The notes beneath the pieces are model-generated. The model searched no databases. It was not told the DNA's origin and was given only the letters and a program-made list of their open reading frames with translations. Shown piece after piece: positions 36,172-44,855 of a stretch of 60,037 nucleotides of DNA. Position 1 is the stretch's first letter. Each line of letters starts with the position of its first letter. The DNA comes from an uncultured Odoribacter sp. (GTDB taxonomy: Bacteria > Bacteroidota > Bacteroidia > Bacteroidales > Marinifilaceae): positions 1 to 60,037 of the forward strand of contig CAJURM010000017.1 of assembly GCA_910589025.1 (NCBI GenBank), given 5' to 3'. The position numbers and the translations under genes were made by a program.

Positions 36172-36747
36172 TTATTTTTTCCGGTCGTATCTGTTAGTGA
36201 AAAAACCGATTTTGGGAGAATAAACATGGCTTTTGATATAGTTATGCACCATCCTTCTTTTTGCGTATGATCTTACGCTTGCGTTCATGACGGAAACTTC
36301 TTCCACCAGTTTTTTCAGAATGACGAGGATATCGTTCAGGCTTTTGATTCTTTCTCCCTGTGTCATCGTTATGAGGTTTTTTGTCAGGAAGACTTTCATG
36401 ATTATGTCACTGACATATCTGAGAGTGAGGTTTACACCTCCGAAATTCAGTTCCGTAAGGCAGGAATAATTATTTGCGTAGGCCAGGTTGAATTGTAGTT
36501 CCGACATGAGGCATGAGAGCTGGTCTATGTATTGCGTGATTTCCGCGATGGCGGAAATTTGCTGGAAGACGTCAACGGCCAGCTTTAGTTTTTCCGCTTG
36601 GGCCATAAAGGTGCTCAGGTTGTTTGAGAGCTCCGACAGACTCTGGATGGCGATGTTTACGCCGAGATTGCCGGGGTCGCTGACGACCATTTGGGAATAA
36701 CCTTTGAAGGTTATCACTAACATCAGGATTAACAGGATTTTTTTCAT
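36172..36747 (-). CDS. traI: TraI-like (VirB5-type, DUF4141) secreted protein
   Basis: 191 residues. A signal peptide ends at G-Y-S-Q, followed by an all-helical mature domain (S-E-L-S-N-N-L-S-T-F-M-A-Q-A-E-K-L) as in VirB5-like pilus-tip proteins. It lies between the small TraE-like gene and traJ in the usual order. Confidence 0.8.
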   Translation of the reverse strand: MKKILLILMLVITFKGYSQMVVSDPGNLGVNIAIQSLSELSNNLSTFMAQAEKLKLAVDVFQQISAIAEITQYIDQLSCLMSELQFNLAYANNYSCLTELNFGGVNLTLRYVSDIIMKVFLTKNLITMTQGERIKSLNDILVILKKLVEEVSVMNASVRSYAKRRMVHNYIKSHVYSPKIGFFTNRYDRKK

Positions 36748-36755
36748 GATAATTT

Positions 36756-36971
36756 TTATAAAAAAATGAGGTATAATACGAGTCCGATAAACCAGGATAT
36801 GCCGTATTCTTTGGCTCTGGGTTTGTTGTTTGCTATTTCGTAAATGACAAATACCAGTGCAATGGCGAGTCCGGTACCGATAATTATTTTTACTATTTCC
36901 TCCGTTCCGAGCGAACAGGTGGAAGAATAATGTTCAAGTTGCCGGAATGCTTTTTCTGTTGAGTTGTCCAT
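36756..36971 (-). CDS. Second TraE-like (VirB2-type) small membrane protein without signal peptide
   Basis: 71 residues. The C-terminal 45 residues nearly match the TraE-like protein at 39905 (F-V-I-Y-x-I-A-x-N-x-P-x-A-K-E-Y-G-I-S-W). They form two membrane helices. The signal peptide is replaced by a short soluble N terminus. It is a pilin-like paralogue placed after the VirB4 ATPase. Confidence 0.7.
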   Translation of the reverse strand: MDNSTEKAFRQLEHYSSTCSLGTEEIVKIIIGTGLAIALVFVIYEIANNKPRAKEYGISWFIGLVLYLIFL

Positions 36972-36976
36972 ATGGT

Positions 36977-39577
36977 TTATGTATTGGATATTGTTTTTTT
37001 GCTTTCGATATATTGGTTGAGGGCACTTGGAAGCGACCTTGTTTTGATGAACAGTTCCCGGATTTTTTGGACTGTCTTTTCCCGGGAGTCGAGGGCTGCG
37101 TCCGCTATTTCACACACGTCGTTAGTAAAAACGAAGCTTTTGTTACCGAGTTTTATGAAAAACTGTCTCCATCCTTCTCCGTCCTGCACGGAGTCAAGCA
37201 TCCGGATTTCATTGTCCGTTATGGACAGGGTTTCCCTGAGGTCCGCGTATGACGATGAATAATTGCGGTGGTCCAGCAGTATTTTTATGTCACTGTTGGT
37301 GAGGATGCTGTCCCGGATGGTATCGGGTACTTCATTGAGGAATCTTACGTTCTGTGCCGCCAGGCAGATACTTCCCTCCTTCTTTCTGAACGTGCGGTAC
37401 AGGTAAGCGATGAACGGGCTCATTTTCGTGTCCATCAGGAAATCGAAACCTTCGTCAATAATCAGGAATTTGGGTACTCCTTTGCGTTTCTTGATTTTCT
37501 CGGCAATCAGGAACAGGGTCATTATGGATACTATCGGAAAATATTCCGCTTTGGATGCGGTTTCCATATCATAGCCGATGAGAGCGTCATTTACGATGTC
37601 GATGTTTTCCCGGGCGTTAAGGAGATGGCGGAATGCTCCGGTGGTATAGTCATTCAGTAGGGAGGAAATCTCTTTTGTGTTGAGTTTGTCTTTTTCGAAA
37701 TCTTCCTGTATGAAATCCGGGGAGGTGATAAAGTTCTGGTATTCTTTCAGGCTCGGGAAAATATGTCCGGGATTACCGTTTACATATTCATAGAATTTAA
37801 CGATGGATTCCTTCAGCAGGCTCCATTCTATTTTTTTCAGTTCTTCTTTCCCTTTCCATATTTCGCATAATATGGTGGCGATAAGGGTTATCCTGTCTTC
37901 GCTTGCATCCGCATCATCGGGGTCGTTGCTGATATAGATATATTTCCCGTTTTTATCCTTTGGGCAAAGGAACGGGTTGAACGAGAATTGTTTCGGGTCT
38001 TTGGAGTTAAAGTATTTCCCCCGGTTGAGCAGGACGGTATTGCGGTTTGAGCCGCCGATATCAATGGAAATTACGTCGGTGCCCCTTACAATGAACTGAA
38101 ACATGATATAATTGATTAAGTATGATTTCCCGGAGCCGGAAGGGCCGATGAGAATCATGTTTCTGTTTTTGATATAAGGGCTGTCCCAGATGTCGATTAC
38201 AGCGGGATTGTGGAAGCGGTCAAGAAAGGTCAGTCCCTTTTTGTCGGACAGATACAGCCCTTCCTTGTCAAGGTAACACAGGCCGTGTTCCGTGGTGCTG
38301 ACAAATCCCCGGTAATTTGCTCTTGCATTGCCCGGAATGGAGGTAAAGAAAAGGTTGGCTGTTTCTAAATTCTCCACGAAACAGCGGGAATGGTTCATGT
38401 TCATGAATGCATTTGTCGCGAGACTTATATTTCTTTGCAGCTGGTGGCGGTCTGTATCTTTCAGGATAATGTTCACGCTTGTATAGGCGGTACTGTATCC
38501 CTTTTCCGATATTTCCTCGCAGAACCGGGATATCTGTTTTTGTTTTTGTGCTGCCGGTTCGTAGAATATGGAGAGGAAATTGAGTCCTTTGCTTTTTCCT
38601 TTCAGTTGTGTCAGGACGGCATCCGGGTCTGTAATCTCTATCGTTACGTTCAGGATGTGGTTTACGGGAAGCCCTAATCCCAGGGGATAGATCATGCTTG
38701 CCTTTGATTTTATGTTTTCGGGCGCGGGGATTCCCTGGCTAAAGGATGCGGAGGGTGAAGTCTTGGGTGTTTTATTGTGGGGATAGAGGACTGCACCTTC
38801 TTCCGCCAGGCTCAGTATGGCAATGGATTGGTTCCCGACTTTGAAATCCCCTTGTCCGGATACGGACATGGGGGATACCGCCTGTCTTGTTGCATCACCG
38901 GTCGGTTGCTCATAGGAGCAGTTCAGGTAGTCGAACAGGGAATTATTGAGTTCTTCGTCATTCATCCGGAGCATATTGAATGCCGGGATTCCCTTGATTC
39001 CGTTTTCAAAATTTATCAGGAGGTTTTCTATTTCGGGGATTCTTTTTTCATAATCCCTGTAAGGTTGTTTGAAAGGATACCCTGCTTTCCTGAGAAGGCT
39101 TGAGTTGTAGATGTTTTTGTGTATGGAGGTTTTATCCGTAAACGTTACATATAAATGGGTATAGTTTTTAAGGACCGGTTTGGTTTCATAATATTTAAGG
39201 TTTTCTTTTTCTATGTAGTTCTGAACGTCTCCGATGCCGGGATTCCGGTAGCGGTCTGTGAAAAAGAATCTTTGTTCATGGATAATTGTTCCGGCGGGAA
39301 GCATCTTCAATATCCCGTTGAAATCCTCGAATAATTTCCGTGCATCCTCCTCCGGGAGGGAAAAAACTTCCGGAAGAAATAATTTGTAGCCTGCCGTGAT
39401 GTCCCCGTCTCCGTTAATGATAAAATTCTTGTCTATGCACTGAATTGGCAGAACCTTGTCGAGAGGTATGCTGTTTTCGTTTATCTTGATTTCCTGTTTT
39501 CCCATGGCAATGGCAATCAGGGTAATCAATGAAATCAGTATCAATGAACAAAGTAATATAATGATGCTGGCGGTCAT
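36977..39577 (-). CDS. traG: TraG-type conjugation ATPase (VirB4 family)
   Basis: 866 residues with an N-terminal membrane helix (about 5-25), a long VirB4 domain, Walker A G-P-S-G-S-G-K-S near 475 and Walker B F-L-I-I-D-E-G-F-D near 704. It provides energy for pilus and channel assembly. It lies 2 bp after the TraF-like gene and 5 bp before the next gene. Confidence 0.9.
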   Translation of the reverse strand: MTASIIILLCSLILISLITLIAIAMGKQEIKINENSIPLDKVLPIQCIDKNFIINGDGDITAGYKLFLPEVFSLPEEDARKLFEDFNGILKMLPAGTIIHEQRFFFTDRYRNPGIGDVQNYIEKENLKYYETKPVLKNYTHLYVTFTDKTSIHKNIYNSSLLRKAGYPFKQPYRDYEKRIPEIENLLINFENGIKGIPAFNMLRMNDEELNNSLFDYLNCSYEQPTGDATRQAVSPMSVSGQGDFKVGNQSIAILSLAEEGAVLYPHNKTPKTSPSASFSQGIPAPENIKSKASMIYPLGLGLPVNHILNVTIEITDPDAVLTQLKGKSKGLNFLSIFYEPAAQKQKQISRFCEEISEKGYSTAYTSVNIILKDTDRHQLQRNISLATNAFMNMNHSRCFVENLETANLFFTSIPGNARANYRGFVSTTEHGLCYLDKEGLYLSDKKGLTFLDRFHNPAVIDIWDSPYIKNRNMILIGPSGSGKSYLINYIMFQFIVRGTDVISIDIGGSNRNTVLLNRGKYFNSKDPKQFSFNPFLCPKDKNGKYIYISNDPDDADASEDRITLIATILCEIWKGKEELKKIEWSLLKESIVKFYEYVNGNPGHIFPSLKEYQNFITSPDFIQEDFEKDKLNTKEISSLLNDYTTGAFRHLLNARENIDIVNDALIGYDMETASKAEYFPIVSIMTLFLIAEKIKKRKGVPKFLIIDEGFDFLMDTKMSPFIAYLYRTFRKKEGSICLAAQNVRFLNEVPDTIRDSILTNSDIKILLDHRNYSSSYADLRETLSITDNEIRMLDSVQDGEGWRQFFIKLGNKSFVFTNDVCEIADAALDSREKTVQKIRELFIKTRSLPSALNQYIESKKTISNT

Positions 39578-39579
39578 GG

Positions 39580-39900
39580 TTATTTCTTTAATAGAAATGA
39601 GAATATCATGTTTTTATCGGTGATTTTTCTTGGCAGGGCTGTGTAAACGAAGTAGGAAGCCATATAATCCGGAGTTCCCTTTTTATGTTCTTTGTTCAGT
39701 TTCTTTATTACAATCTGGATAATGAATATCCATGCGGAGGACAGGATGACGGCTCCCGTCACCGCCTGCCTGGCAATGACTGTTCCTAAGAAGACGACCA
39801 TGGTAGCCAGTATCATCCCTCCCAACTGGAGGGATGACAATCCCCAGAACCTGATGGGTTTGTTTATTTTAGGCATTGTATAATATAAGGTATCTTCCAT
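39580..39900 (-). CDS. traF: TraF-like (VirB3-type, DUF4133) protein
   Basis: 106 residues from the ATG at 39900, chosen because it falls just after the traE stop and gives the family start (M-E-D-T-L-Y-Y-T-M-P-K-I-N-K). Two adjacent membrane helices (about 22-62) follow I-R-F-W-G-L. An earlier in-frame start at 39930 would overlap traE. Confidence 0.85.
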   Translation of the reverse strand: MEDTLYYTMPKINKPIRFWGLSSLQLGGMILATMVVFLGTVIARQAVTGAVILSSAWIFIIQIVIKKLNKEHKKGTPDYMASYFVYTALPRKITDKNMIFSFLLKK

Positions 39901-39904
39901 GGCG

Positions 39905-40186
39905 TCATGAGAAAATGGCATATCTTGCAACCAGGTAAATGACCAGCGCCACTACCCACGAAATCCCGTATTCTTTTGCTTTCGGATGGTTTGAGGCTAT
40001 AGCATAGATTACAAACAGCAGGCTGATGGCGAGGGCTGCTCCGATGACGTTCAGCACTATTTCCGTCAGGGAATTCCCGGCTTCATCGGTTTGGCTTTTC
40101 AGTTCGGAAATACCTTTCAGTTTAATTTCGGCGTAAGAGGTGGCGGACATAATTGCTGCCATAGCCGTTAAAAATTTTCTTTTCAT
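39905..40186 (-). CDS. traE: TraE-like (VirB2-type, DUF4134) pilin-like protein
   Basis: 93 residues. A signal peptide ends near A-T-S-Y-A, followed by two membrane helices with a short loop, S-N-H-P-K-A-K-E-Y-G. It is the likely pilin-like subunit and is directly upstream of traF, as in CTnDOT. Confidence 0.8.
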   Translation of the reverse strand: MKRKFLTAMAAIMSATSYAEIKLKGISELKSQTDEAGNSLTEIVLNVIGAALAISLLFVIYAIASNHPKAKEYGISWVVALVIYLVARYAIFS

Positions 40187-40187
40187 G

Positions 40188-40499
40188 TCAGTTTGTTTTA
40201 ATGTGTATTAATTCTTCAAAATTTATATTGCGTGAATCGGTTTGTTGCACAGCGGGCTTCGGTTTTTCATTCCCGTTTTTCCGGGCTATGATTTCGTTCA
40301 GGGAAAGTGTTAAATCGGCAAATTCTATCTGTGACAAATCTTTTGTGTTTTCGATAATGTTCACCACGTACTGCTGCGGGGCAGCTATTATACCGGCGGG
40401 AATCCCGTTTCCATTTTTTCCCTTCTTGTTCATACCGTTTATTATAAACAGGGAAAGGACGTAAATGCCTGTGATGATTATATAGCCTGCGGATATCAT
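40188..40499 (-). CDS. Unknown 103-residue protein with N-terminal membrane anchor
   Basis: One helix at about 3-20, then a charged cytoplasmic or periplasmic tail with N-T-K-D-L-S-Q-I-E-F-A-D-L-T. No family is recognised. It sits in the tra operon directly before traE. Confidence 0.6.
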   Translation of the reverse strand: MISAGYIIITGIYVLSLFIINGMNKKGKNGNGIPAGIIAAPQQYVVNIIENTKDLSQIEFADLTLSLNEIIARKNGNEKPKPAVQQTDSRNINFEELIHIKTN

Positions 40500-40520
40500 A
40501 TAGGGGCGTTTTATATATGT

Positions 40521-41318
40521 TTATTTCCTTTTTCTCTTTCTTCCGGTAGTAAATGCTTCCAGTTGCGGGTCCTTTTCATTGAGGAACTCGTAGTCTTCCC
40601 TGTACAGTAGGAGGTTTGCCGGAATGCGGATGTTGTTTTCCTTCAGGAGATGTTTCATGCCGTCGGCAATAAAGAGGTAGTCCTTTGCCTTTTTCTTGAA
40701 TGCCAGGGCTTCTTTTTTTGCCTGGAGGGTTTTGTTCGCTTGTTTGGAGAAATCCAGGGTGGTTCTGAAGCTGTAGTCCCGTTCTTCTTCCATTTCCGTT
40801 TGGTGTCGTTCCCTTTCTTCCAGCAGTTTAGTCCGGTATTTGTCTCTTTCTTCCTGAAGTTCCCTTTGGTGTCTTTCCCTCTCCTCTTTTAGAATGATTT
40901 GGCTTTTCCCCCTTTCCTTTTTTAATGCTGTTGCCAGTTGAATGATGATATCGGGGTTTGCCTCTATTCTCTCGATGGTTTCGGATGTTATGTATACCCC
41001 GTGCCGCCGGATGCACGGAAGGACTTCCGATGTTACCCAGTGTTTGAATTTTTTAGCGGTAGGTAGTTTGCTTGAGAGAATAAGACTGTATAAACCGCTT
41101 TCATTGATTAGGGTCATATTACGGCTTTGACCTGACCCGTCAAATCGACGGGTCAGCTTATCTTCTTCATCAACGTGCTTACGGAGAGATTGGTCTGTGT
41201 CGGAATAGCCTAAGGTTTCGGCGACGTCTTTCCCGACGAACCAGGGTTCGTCATTGATTTGTACGGTCCGGATTTCTCCGAACTCGCTGTTTTTGAATAT
41301 TTGGATTTTGTTTTCCAT
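40521..41318 (-). CDS. BRO-N domain protein at the start of the tra operon
   Basis: 265 residues. The BRO-N head is very close to the 6441 protein (N-S-E-F-G-E-I-R-T-V-Q-I-N-D-E-P-W-F-V-G-K-D-V-A-E), with a variable middle, a longer charged coiled coil and the shared C-terminal cassette. It is the second gene of the long leftward tra transcript and so is well placed to regulate it. Confidence 0.8.
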   Translation of the reverse strand: MENKIQIFKNSEFGEIRTVQINDEPWFVGKDVAETLGYSDTDQSLRKHVDEEDKLTRRFDGSGQSRNMTLINESGLYSLILSSKLPTAKKFKHWVTSEVLPCIRRHGVYITSETIERIEANPDIIIQLATALKKERGKSQIILKEERERHQRELQEERDKYRTKLLEERERHQTEMEEERDYSFRTTLDFSKQANKTLQAKKEALAFKKKAKDYLFIADGMKHLLKENNIRIPANLLLYREDYEFLNEKDPQLEAFTTGRKRKRK

Positions 41319-41323
41319 TTTGC

Positions 41324-41620
41324 TTATAGAATTGACAGGATTATACTGAGTACTGCGATTCCGCCGAGGTATTGCATCGCGGCTTTCTTGGATTTCGGGG
41401 AGTTTTTGGCTATATTATATACAAGGGCTCCGGTCTGGATGAATATGGCGGCGGTGATTATATGCGTGGCGATAGTCCTGTAATGTTCGTAAAGTCCGTT
41501 CCCGTCCCCCATATCTACGGTTTGCGGATTGCCTTGCAGTGATACCTGTGGGAATACTGCCGGGCAAATATTTATGAATAGGTACGTTAATGCCAATATT
41601 TTTATTAATTTTGTGTGCAT
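41324..41620 (-). CDS. Third TraE/VirB2-like small membrane protein
   Basis: 98 residues from the ATG at 41620, giving a proper signal peptide (ending V-F-P-Q) rather than the earlier in-frame start. Two helices surround Y-N-I-A-K-N-S-P-K-S-K-K-A, the same topology as the TraE-like proteins at 39905 and 36756 but divergent. It is the first gene of the tra operon. Confidence 0.65.
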   Translation of the reverse strand: MHTKLIKILALTYLFINICPAVFPQVSLQGNPQTVDMGDGNGLYEHYRTIATHIITAAIFIQTGALVYNIAKNSPKSKKAAMQYLGGIAVLSIILSIL

Positions 41621-41639
41621 ATACAACGGTTTTGTTTTG

Positions 41640-41647
41640 CAAATGTA
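41640..41647 (-). promoter_or_regulatory. -7 box of the tra operon promoter
   Basis: The minus strand reads TACATTTG, 20 bp before the operon's first ATG. A short inverted repeat, ttggc...gccaa, at about 41666-41683 lies just upstream, between the divergent genes, and could be an operator. Confidence 0.5.
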
Positions 41648-41698
41648 GGTATTTTTATATAAAGTTGGCATGAATACGCCAATAAATTATTATAAAAC

Positions 41699-41953
41699 AT
41701 GAAAATGGACTCGTTTTTTTTAACATATGAGGATGCGCTTGAATTGGTGTCCGGTTATCTTGCCCAGGTGAAGAATATAAAGAAATATTGCAGGGAGAAT
41801 GACTTTGAATACTATAATGTATTGAAAATAAAATCCATGCAGAAAACACCGAAATTTCCCCAGTTAGTGAGGAAATTATTATTGCAGATGGGGTATGAGG
41901 CCGATATTGAGACGTGTTATATAATAAAGAAAGAGGATCTGTTAAGCAGATAG
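41699..41953 (+). CDS. Unknown 84-residue protein
   Basis: A soluble, lysine-rich, helical protein that I do not recognise. It is the first gene of a rightward group divergent from the tra operon. Confidence 0.6.
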   Translation: MKMDSFFLTYEDALELVSGYLAQVKNIKKYCRENDFEYYNVLKIKSMQKTPKFPQLVRKLLLQMGYEADIETCYIIKKEDLLSR

Positions 41954-41980
41954 GTCTTTTTGTACCAATAAATCACTCTT

Positions 41981-43012
41981 ATGAATATGAATCGTTTTAC
42001 TGACAGGGAGGTGGATGAAGTCGCGCGGGCTTTGGATGTCTCCTTCACTCCGGCGGACAGGGAGGCTCTTTTGCAGGGGCGGTATACTTCGTTGATAGAC
42101 GAGCTTTCCGACGGTCAGTCGCAGCGTCCCGGGAAGATTCGTTTGGAAAAGGATGTCCGGACGAAAGAGATACGGGTAAATTTTTATTTCCGGAAAGAGG
42201 CGTTATTTATTCCTGACGTATTGTTTGGCAGGAGGTTAAGTGTCGAGGAAAAACTGCGGATGCGGGATGGGGAGCTTTTGCGGTTTAGTTATAAGGGACG
42301 CGGTATTTATTTACAGGTGGACAGGGAACTGAATTCCGTGATTGTAAAGTCGGACCGGGATTTGAATATCCCTGCGGTGATAGGCAATTACAATGATTTT
42401 CCCGGTTATTCCCTGACGGAAGAGGACAAGAGAATCCTTGCCGACGGAGGGATATTGCCGCCTAAGGTCTTAAAGGGGGAACAGGGCTTTTTTCTTGCCC
42501 GTTTCAGCATGACTGACGATATGAAAGGTTATTCTTTCCGGGATTATGAAACGATATCCGACAGGGAGGTCGCTGGTTATCTTGAAAAGTATAATTCCGT
42601 AAATTTGTCGGCGGAAGTTGTGGAGAAACCGTCTGTAGAGGCTAAGAGCGCGGAATTGGGTGAAACACTTTTGGAAGGTAAGGCGGCGGAGAGGGATTTT
42701 GACAGGGAGTTGTATCATGCATTGGACAGGCGGGATTTTGAGAAATTGAATGAGTTGGCGAATTCCGGATACAGACCTGCGGAACAGCAGATAAACAGGA
42801 TTGAGAGTTTTCCGGGTATCACGGATGCTGATAAGATAGCCATAAGGACGATATTCGGCATAGAGGCGAAGGAATCTGTGGAGAGCAGGATTGTCAGGAA
42901 AGAGGTTACGAAAGGGAATGTCGTTTTGAATGAAAAGGGCGCGGAGAAGCGCGGTCACGACGGGAGGAAAGAAAAAATCGGCAACGTGGTATGCCAGGTT
43001 TTCCGCGAGTAA
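41981..43012 (+). CDS. DUF3945/DUF4099-like protein
   Basis: 343 residues. Motifs such as L-D-V-S-F-T-P-A-D-R-E-A-L-L-Q-G and T-E-E-D-K-R-I-L-A-D-G-G recall DUF3945/DUF4099 proteins common on Bacteroidetes mobile elements, of unknown function. The C-terminal 90 residues have an ankyrin-like or helical segment and a basic end. The family call is tentative. Confidence 0.5.
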   Translation: MNMNRFTDREVDEVARALDVSFTPADREALLQGRYTSLIDELSDGQSQRPGKIRLEKDVRTKEIRVNFYFRKEALFIPDVLFGRRLSVEEKLRMRDGELLRFSYKGRGIYLQVDRELNSVIVKSDRDLNIPAVIGNYNDFPGYSLTEEDKRILADGGILPPKVLKGEQGFFLARFSMTDDMKGYSFRDYETISDREVAGYLEKYNSVNLSAEVVEKPSVEAKSAELGETLLEGKAAERDFDRELYHALDRRDFEKLNELANSGYRPAEQQINRIESFPGITDADKIAIRTIFGIEAKESVESRIVRKEVTKGNVVLNEKGAEKRGHDGRKEKIGNVVCQVFRE

Positions 43013-43069
43013 TGTATCTAACCTTCCTGTCGGGTTGAAGTGAATTAACATAGTAATTGTGGAATTGAC

Positions 43070-43858
43070 ATGACAAAGCGTTTTATTGAACTATTAAGAA
43101 AATACAGACAGTTGCATTTGGGGGATGTGATTAATTACTCGTTGATGAATGAGATTTTAATATCGCATCATTCTACGGGCATAGAGGGTTCTTCCTTAAC
43201 GGAGGAGGAATCCAGGCTGCTTATTACGGAGGGTATTACGGCAAAGGGGAAGCCTCTTTCCGACCATAACATGGTGAAAGACCACCAGGATATCCTGGAA
43301 GGGATGTTGGTTTGGGCAGAGAAAAAGAGGGCTGTTTCTCCGGAGATGGTGCGGGAATTGAATGCAGGCGTCATGCGGACTACCGGCGGAATCATCAACG
43401 CCGTTGCGGGTTCTTACGATTCTTCAAAGGGCGACTTCCGGAAAAGTAATGTTTATGTGGGTGACCGTTATTTTATGGCATATCAGAAGGTGGAAAGTGA
43501 GGTTGACAAGTTATGCCGGAAACTGGACATGGAACTGAGGAATGTTCGGAAAACGGAGGATATATATAACCTTGCCTTTGACGCTCATTTTTATCTTGTC
43601 AGCATACATCCTTTTGCCGACGGCAACGGTCGGACGTCAAGACTGCTCATGAATTATATCCTTGCATACCATGACCAGCCGTTGGCTATTATTTTCAAAG
43701 AAGACAAACAGGAATATTTCGGGGCACTCGAAGCCTCCCGTTCCGGTAATGAAGTTAATCTTATCCCCATCCGGAATTTTCTTTATTCCCAGCAGGAAAA
43801 ATATTTCTTTAAAGAAATCCAAAAATACAATAAACCTTCAATGGAATTAGGACTTTAG
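43070..43858 (+). CDS. Fic family protein with canonical active site
   Basis: 262 residues. The Fic motif H-P-F-A-D-G-N-G-R-T-S-R is at 180-191 and the inhibitory S-T-G-I-E-G-S motif at 35-41 (class II, self-restrained). It probably AMPylates a protein target; the substrate is unknown. Unlike the Fic protein at 17872, all catalytic residues are present. It follows the 41981 gene by 57 bp. Confidence 0.9.
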   Translation: MTKRFIELLRKYRQLHLGDVINYSLMNEILISHHSTGIEGSSLTEEESRLLITEGITAKGKPLSDHNMVKDHQDILEGMLVWAEKKRAVSPEMVRELNAGVMRTTGGIINAVAGSYDSSKGDFRKSNVYVGDRYFMAYQKVESEVDKLCRKLDMELRNVRKTEDIYNLAFDAHFYLVSIHPFADGNGRTSRLLMNYILAYHDQPLAIIFKEDKQEYFGALEASRSGNEVNLIPIRNFLYSQQEKYFFKEIQKYNKPSMELGL

Positions 43859-43861
43859 TCT

Positions 43862-43873
43862 TTAATGCATTAA
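43862..43873. promoter_or_regulatory. Palindrome ttaatgcattaa
   Basis: A perfect 12-bp palindrome after the Fic gene and before the 43900 gene, shared with the site upstream of the invertase (13553-13566). It is a possible operator. Confidence 0.35.
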
Positions 43874-43899
43874 GATTAACATTTTTCCGGTAGTAAAAA

Positions 43900-44685
43900 A
43901 TGGATGAAGAAAAATATTTGGGAAAACTTTTTGACATAAGCTGTGTTTTAAAGGATTATTCAGACTATTTACAGAAAAAACTGCGTTGTCCTTCTCAAAA
44001 GGTAGATGGGTATGAAGGAGTTTTCTTAGATTTGGCGATCCGTCATCGGGAAAATATAAATGGTACGCTTATATTGATGCAATGCCTATTGGAAAATTCT
44101 TTTATCAAAATACCTCTGGCTGCAGTTTTACGTTCTCTTATGGCGGATTCATTGACATCATTGTATTTGTACACCTTGTTTGTTCCTTCTGAAACAAAGC
44201 AGATAACTTTAGAGAATGAAATCCGGTGCTTGGATATGGAGTATCAAAGATTTCAGAAGGAAGTTGCGGAAATAGAAGCCAAAGAGATTTCCAAATGTGA
44301 CATTAAAGAACGTGAGGAGATACATGGATCTTCTGATAAGGCATTGTTTTCCAGATTCATGTTACAAGGGAAAATGTTATCCGAAAAGAAGAAATATGAG
44401 CATATAAAGGAGAAAATGCCAGATACCGATATGTGTCAATTGGCAAAGCAGTGTTTTGTATATAATAAATTTTTTACTCAGTATTACCATTATAATCCAA
44501 TGGGTGGCTTAATAGGAAGGACTTTTAGCCAAGAAGAGATGGAAATATTCTATAAAGCTATAATTTATAGTATTTCCGCTTTCCGTTTCATATTTCCTGT
44601 CATTGGGCGTTTTTTCCCGAAAGAACTCGCGGAAAAAGTAAAGAAAAACCTGAATCTTTTGATTGCTCAATATAGATCTTTATAG
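43900..44685 (+). CDS. Unknown 261-residue helical protein
   Basis: No confident family. It is all helical, with a segment (F-L-D-L-A-I-R-H-R-E-N, then A-A-V-L-R-S-L-M-A-D) reminiscent of HEPN/DUF5677-like proteins, and Y-H-Y-N-P-M-G-G near the end. It lies between the Fic gene and the second Panacea/effector pair and is probably defence or stress cargo. Confidence 0.6.
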   Translation: MDEEKYLGKLFDISCVLKDYSDYLQKKLRCPSQKVDGYEGVFLDLAIRHRENINGTLILMQCLLENSFIKIPLAAVLRSLMADSLTSLYLYTLFVPSETKQITLENEIRCLDMEYQRFQKEVAEIEAKEISKCDIKEREEIHGSSDKALFSRFMLQGKMLSEKKKYEHIKEKMPDTDMCQLAKQCFVYNKFFTQYYHYNPMGGLIGRTFSQEEMEIFYKAIIYSISAFRFIFPVIGRFFPKELAEKVKKNLNLLIAQYRSL

Positions 44686-44744
44686 TGAAAAGGGGATGCA
44701 AAAGTAATGCTGTATTTTTAATCTGCAAAATTTTTGTAATTTTT

Positions 44745-44774
44745 TTTGCTATCTCTGAAAAAGCTCTACTTTTG
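44745..44774 (+). promoter_or_regulatory. Promoter of the second antitoxin/effector pair
   Basis: TTTG at 44745-44748, an 18-bp spacer and TACTTTTG at 44767-44774 match the Bacteroides promoter pattern well. It is 82 bp before the antitoxin ATG. Confidence 0.65.
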
Positions 44775-44855
44775 TACAATAAATTGGATAGGTTTCTTTC
44801 GGGGAACCCAATATCCTTATTTCCGTATATTTGATGTACATATACAATCAAGATA

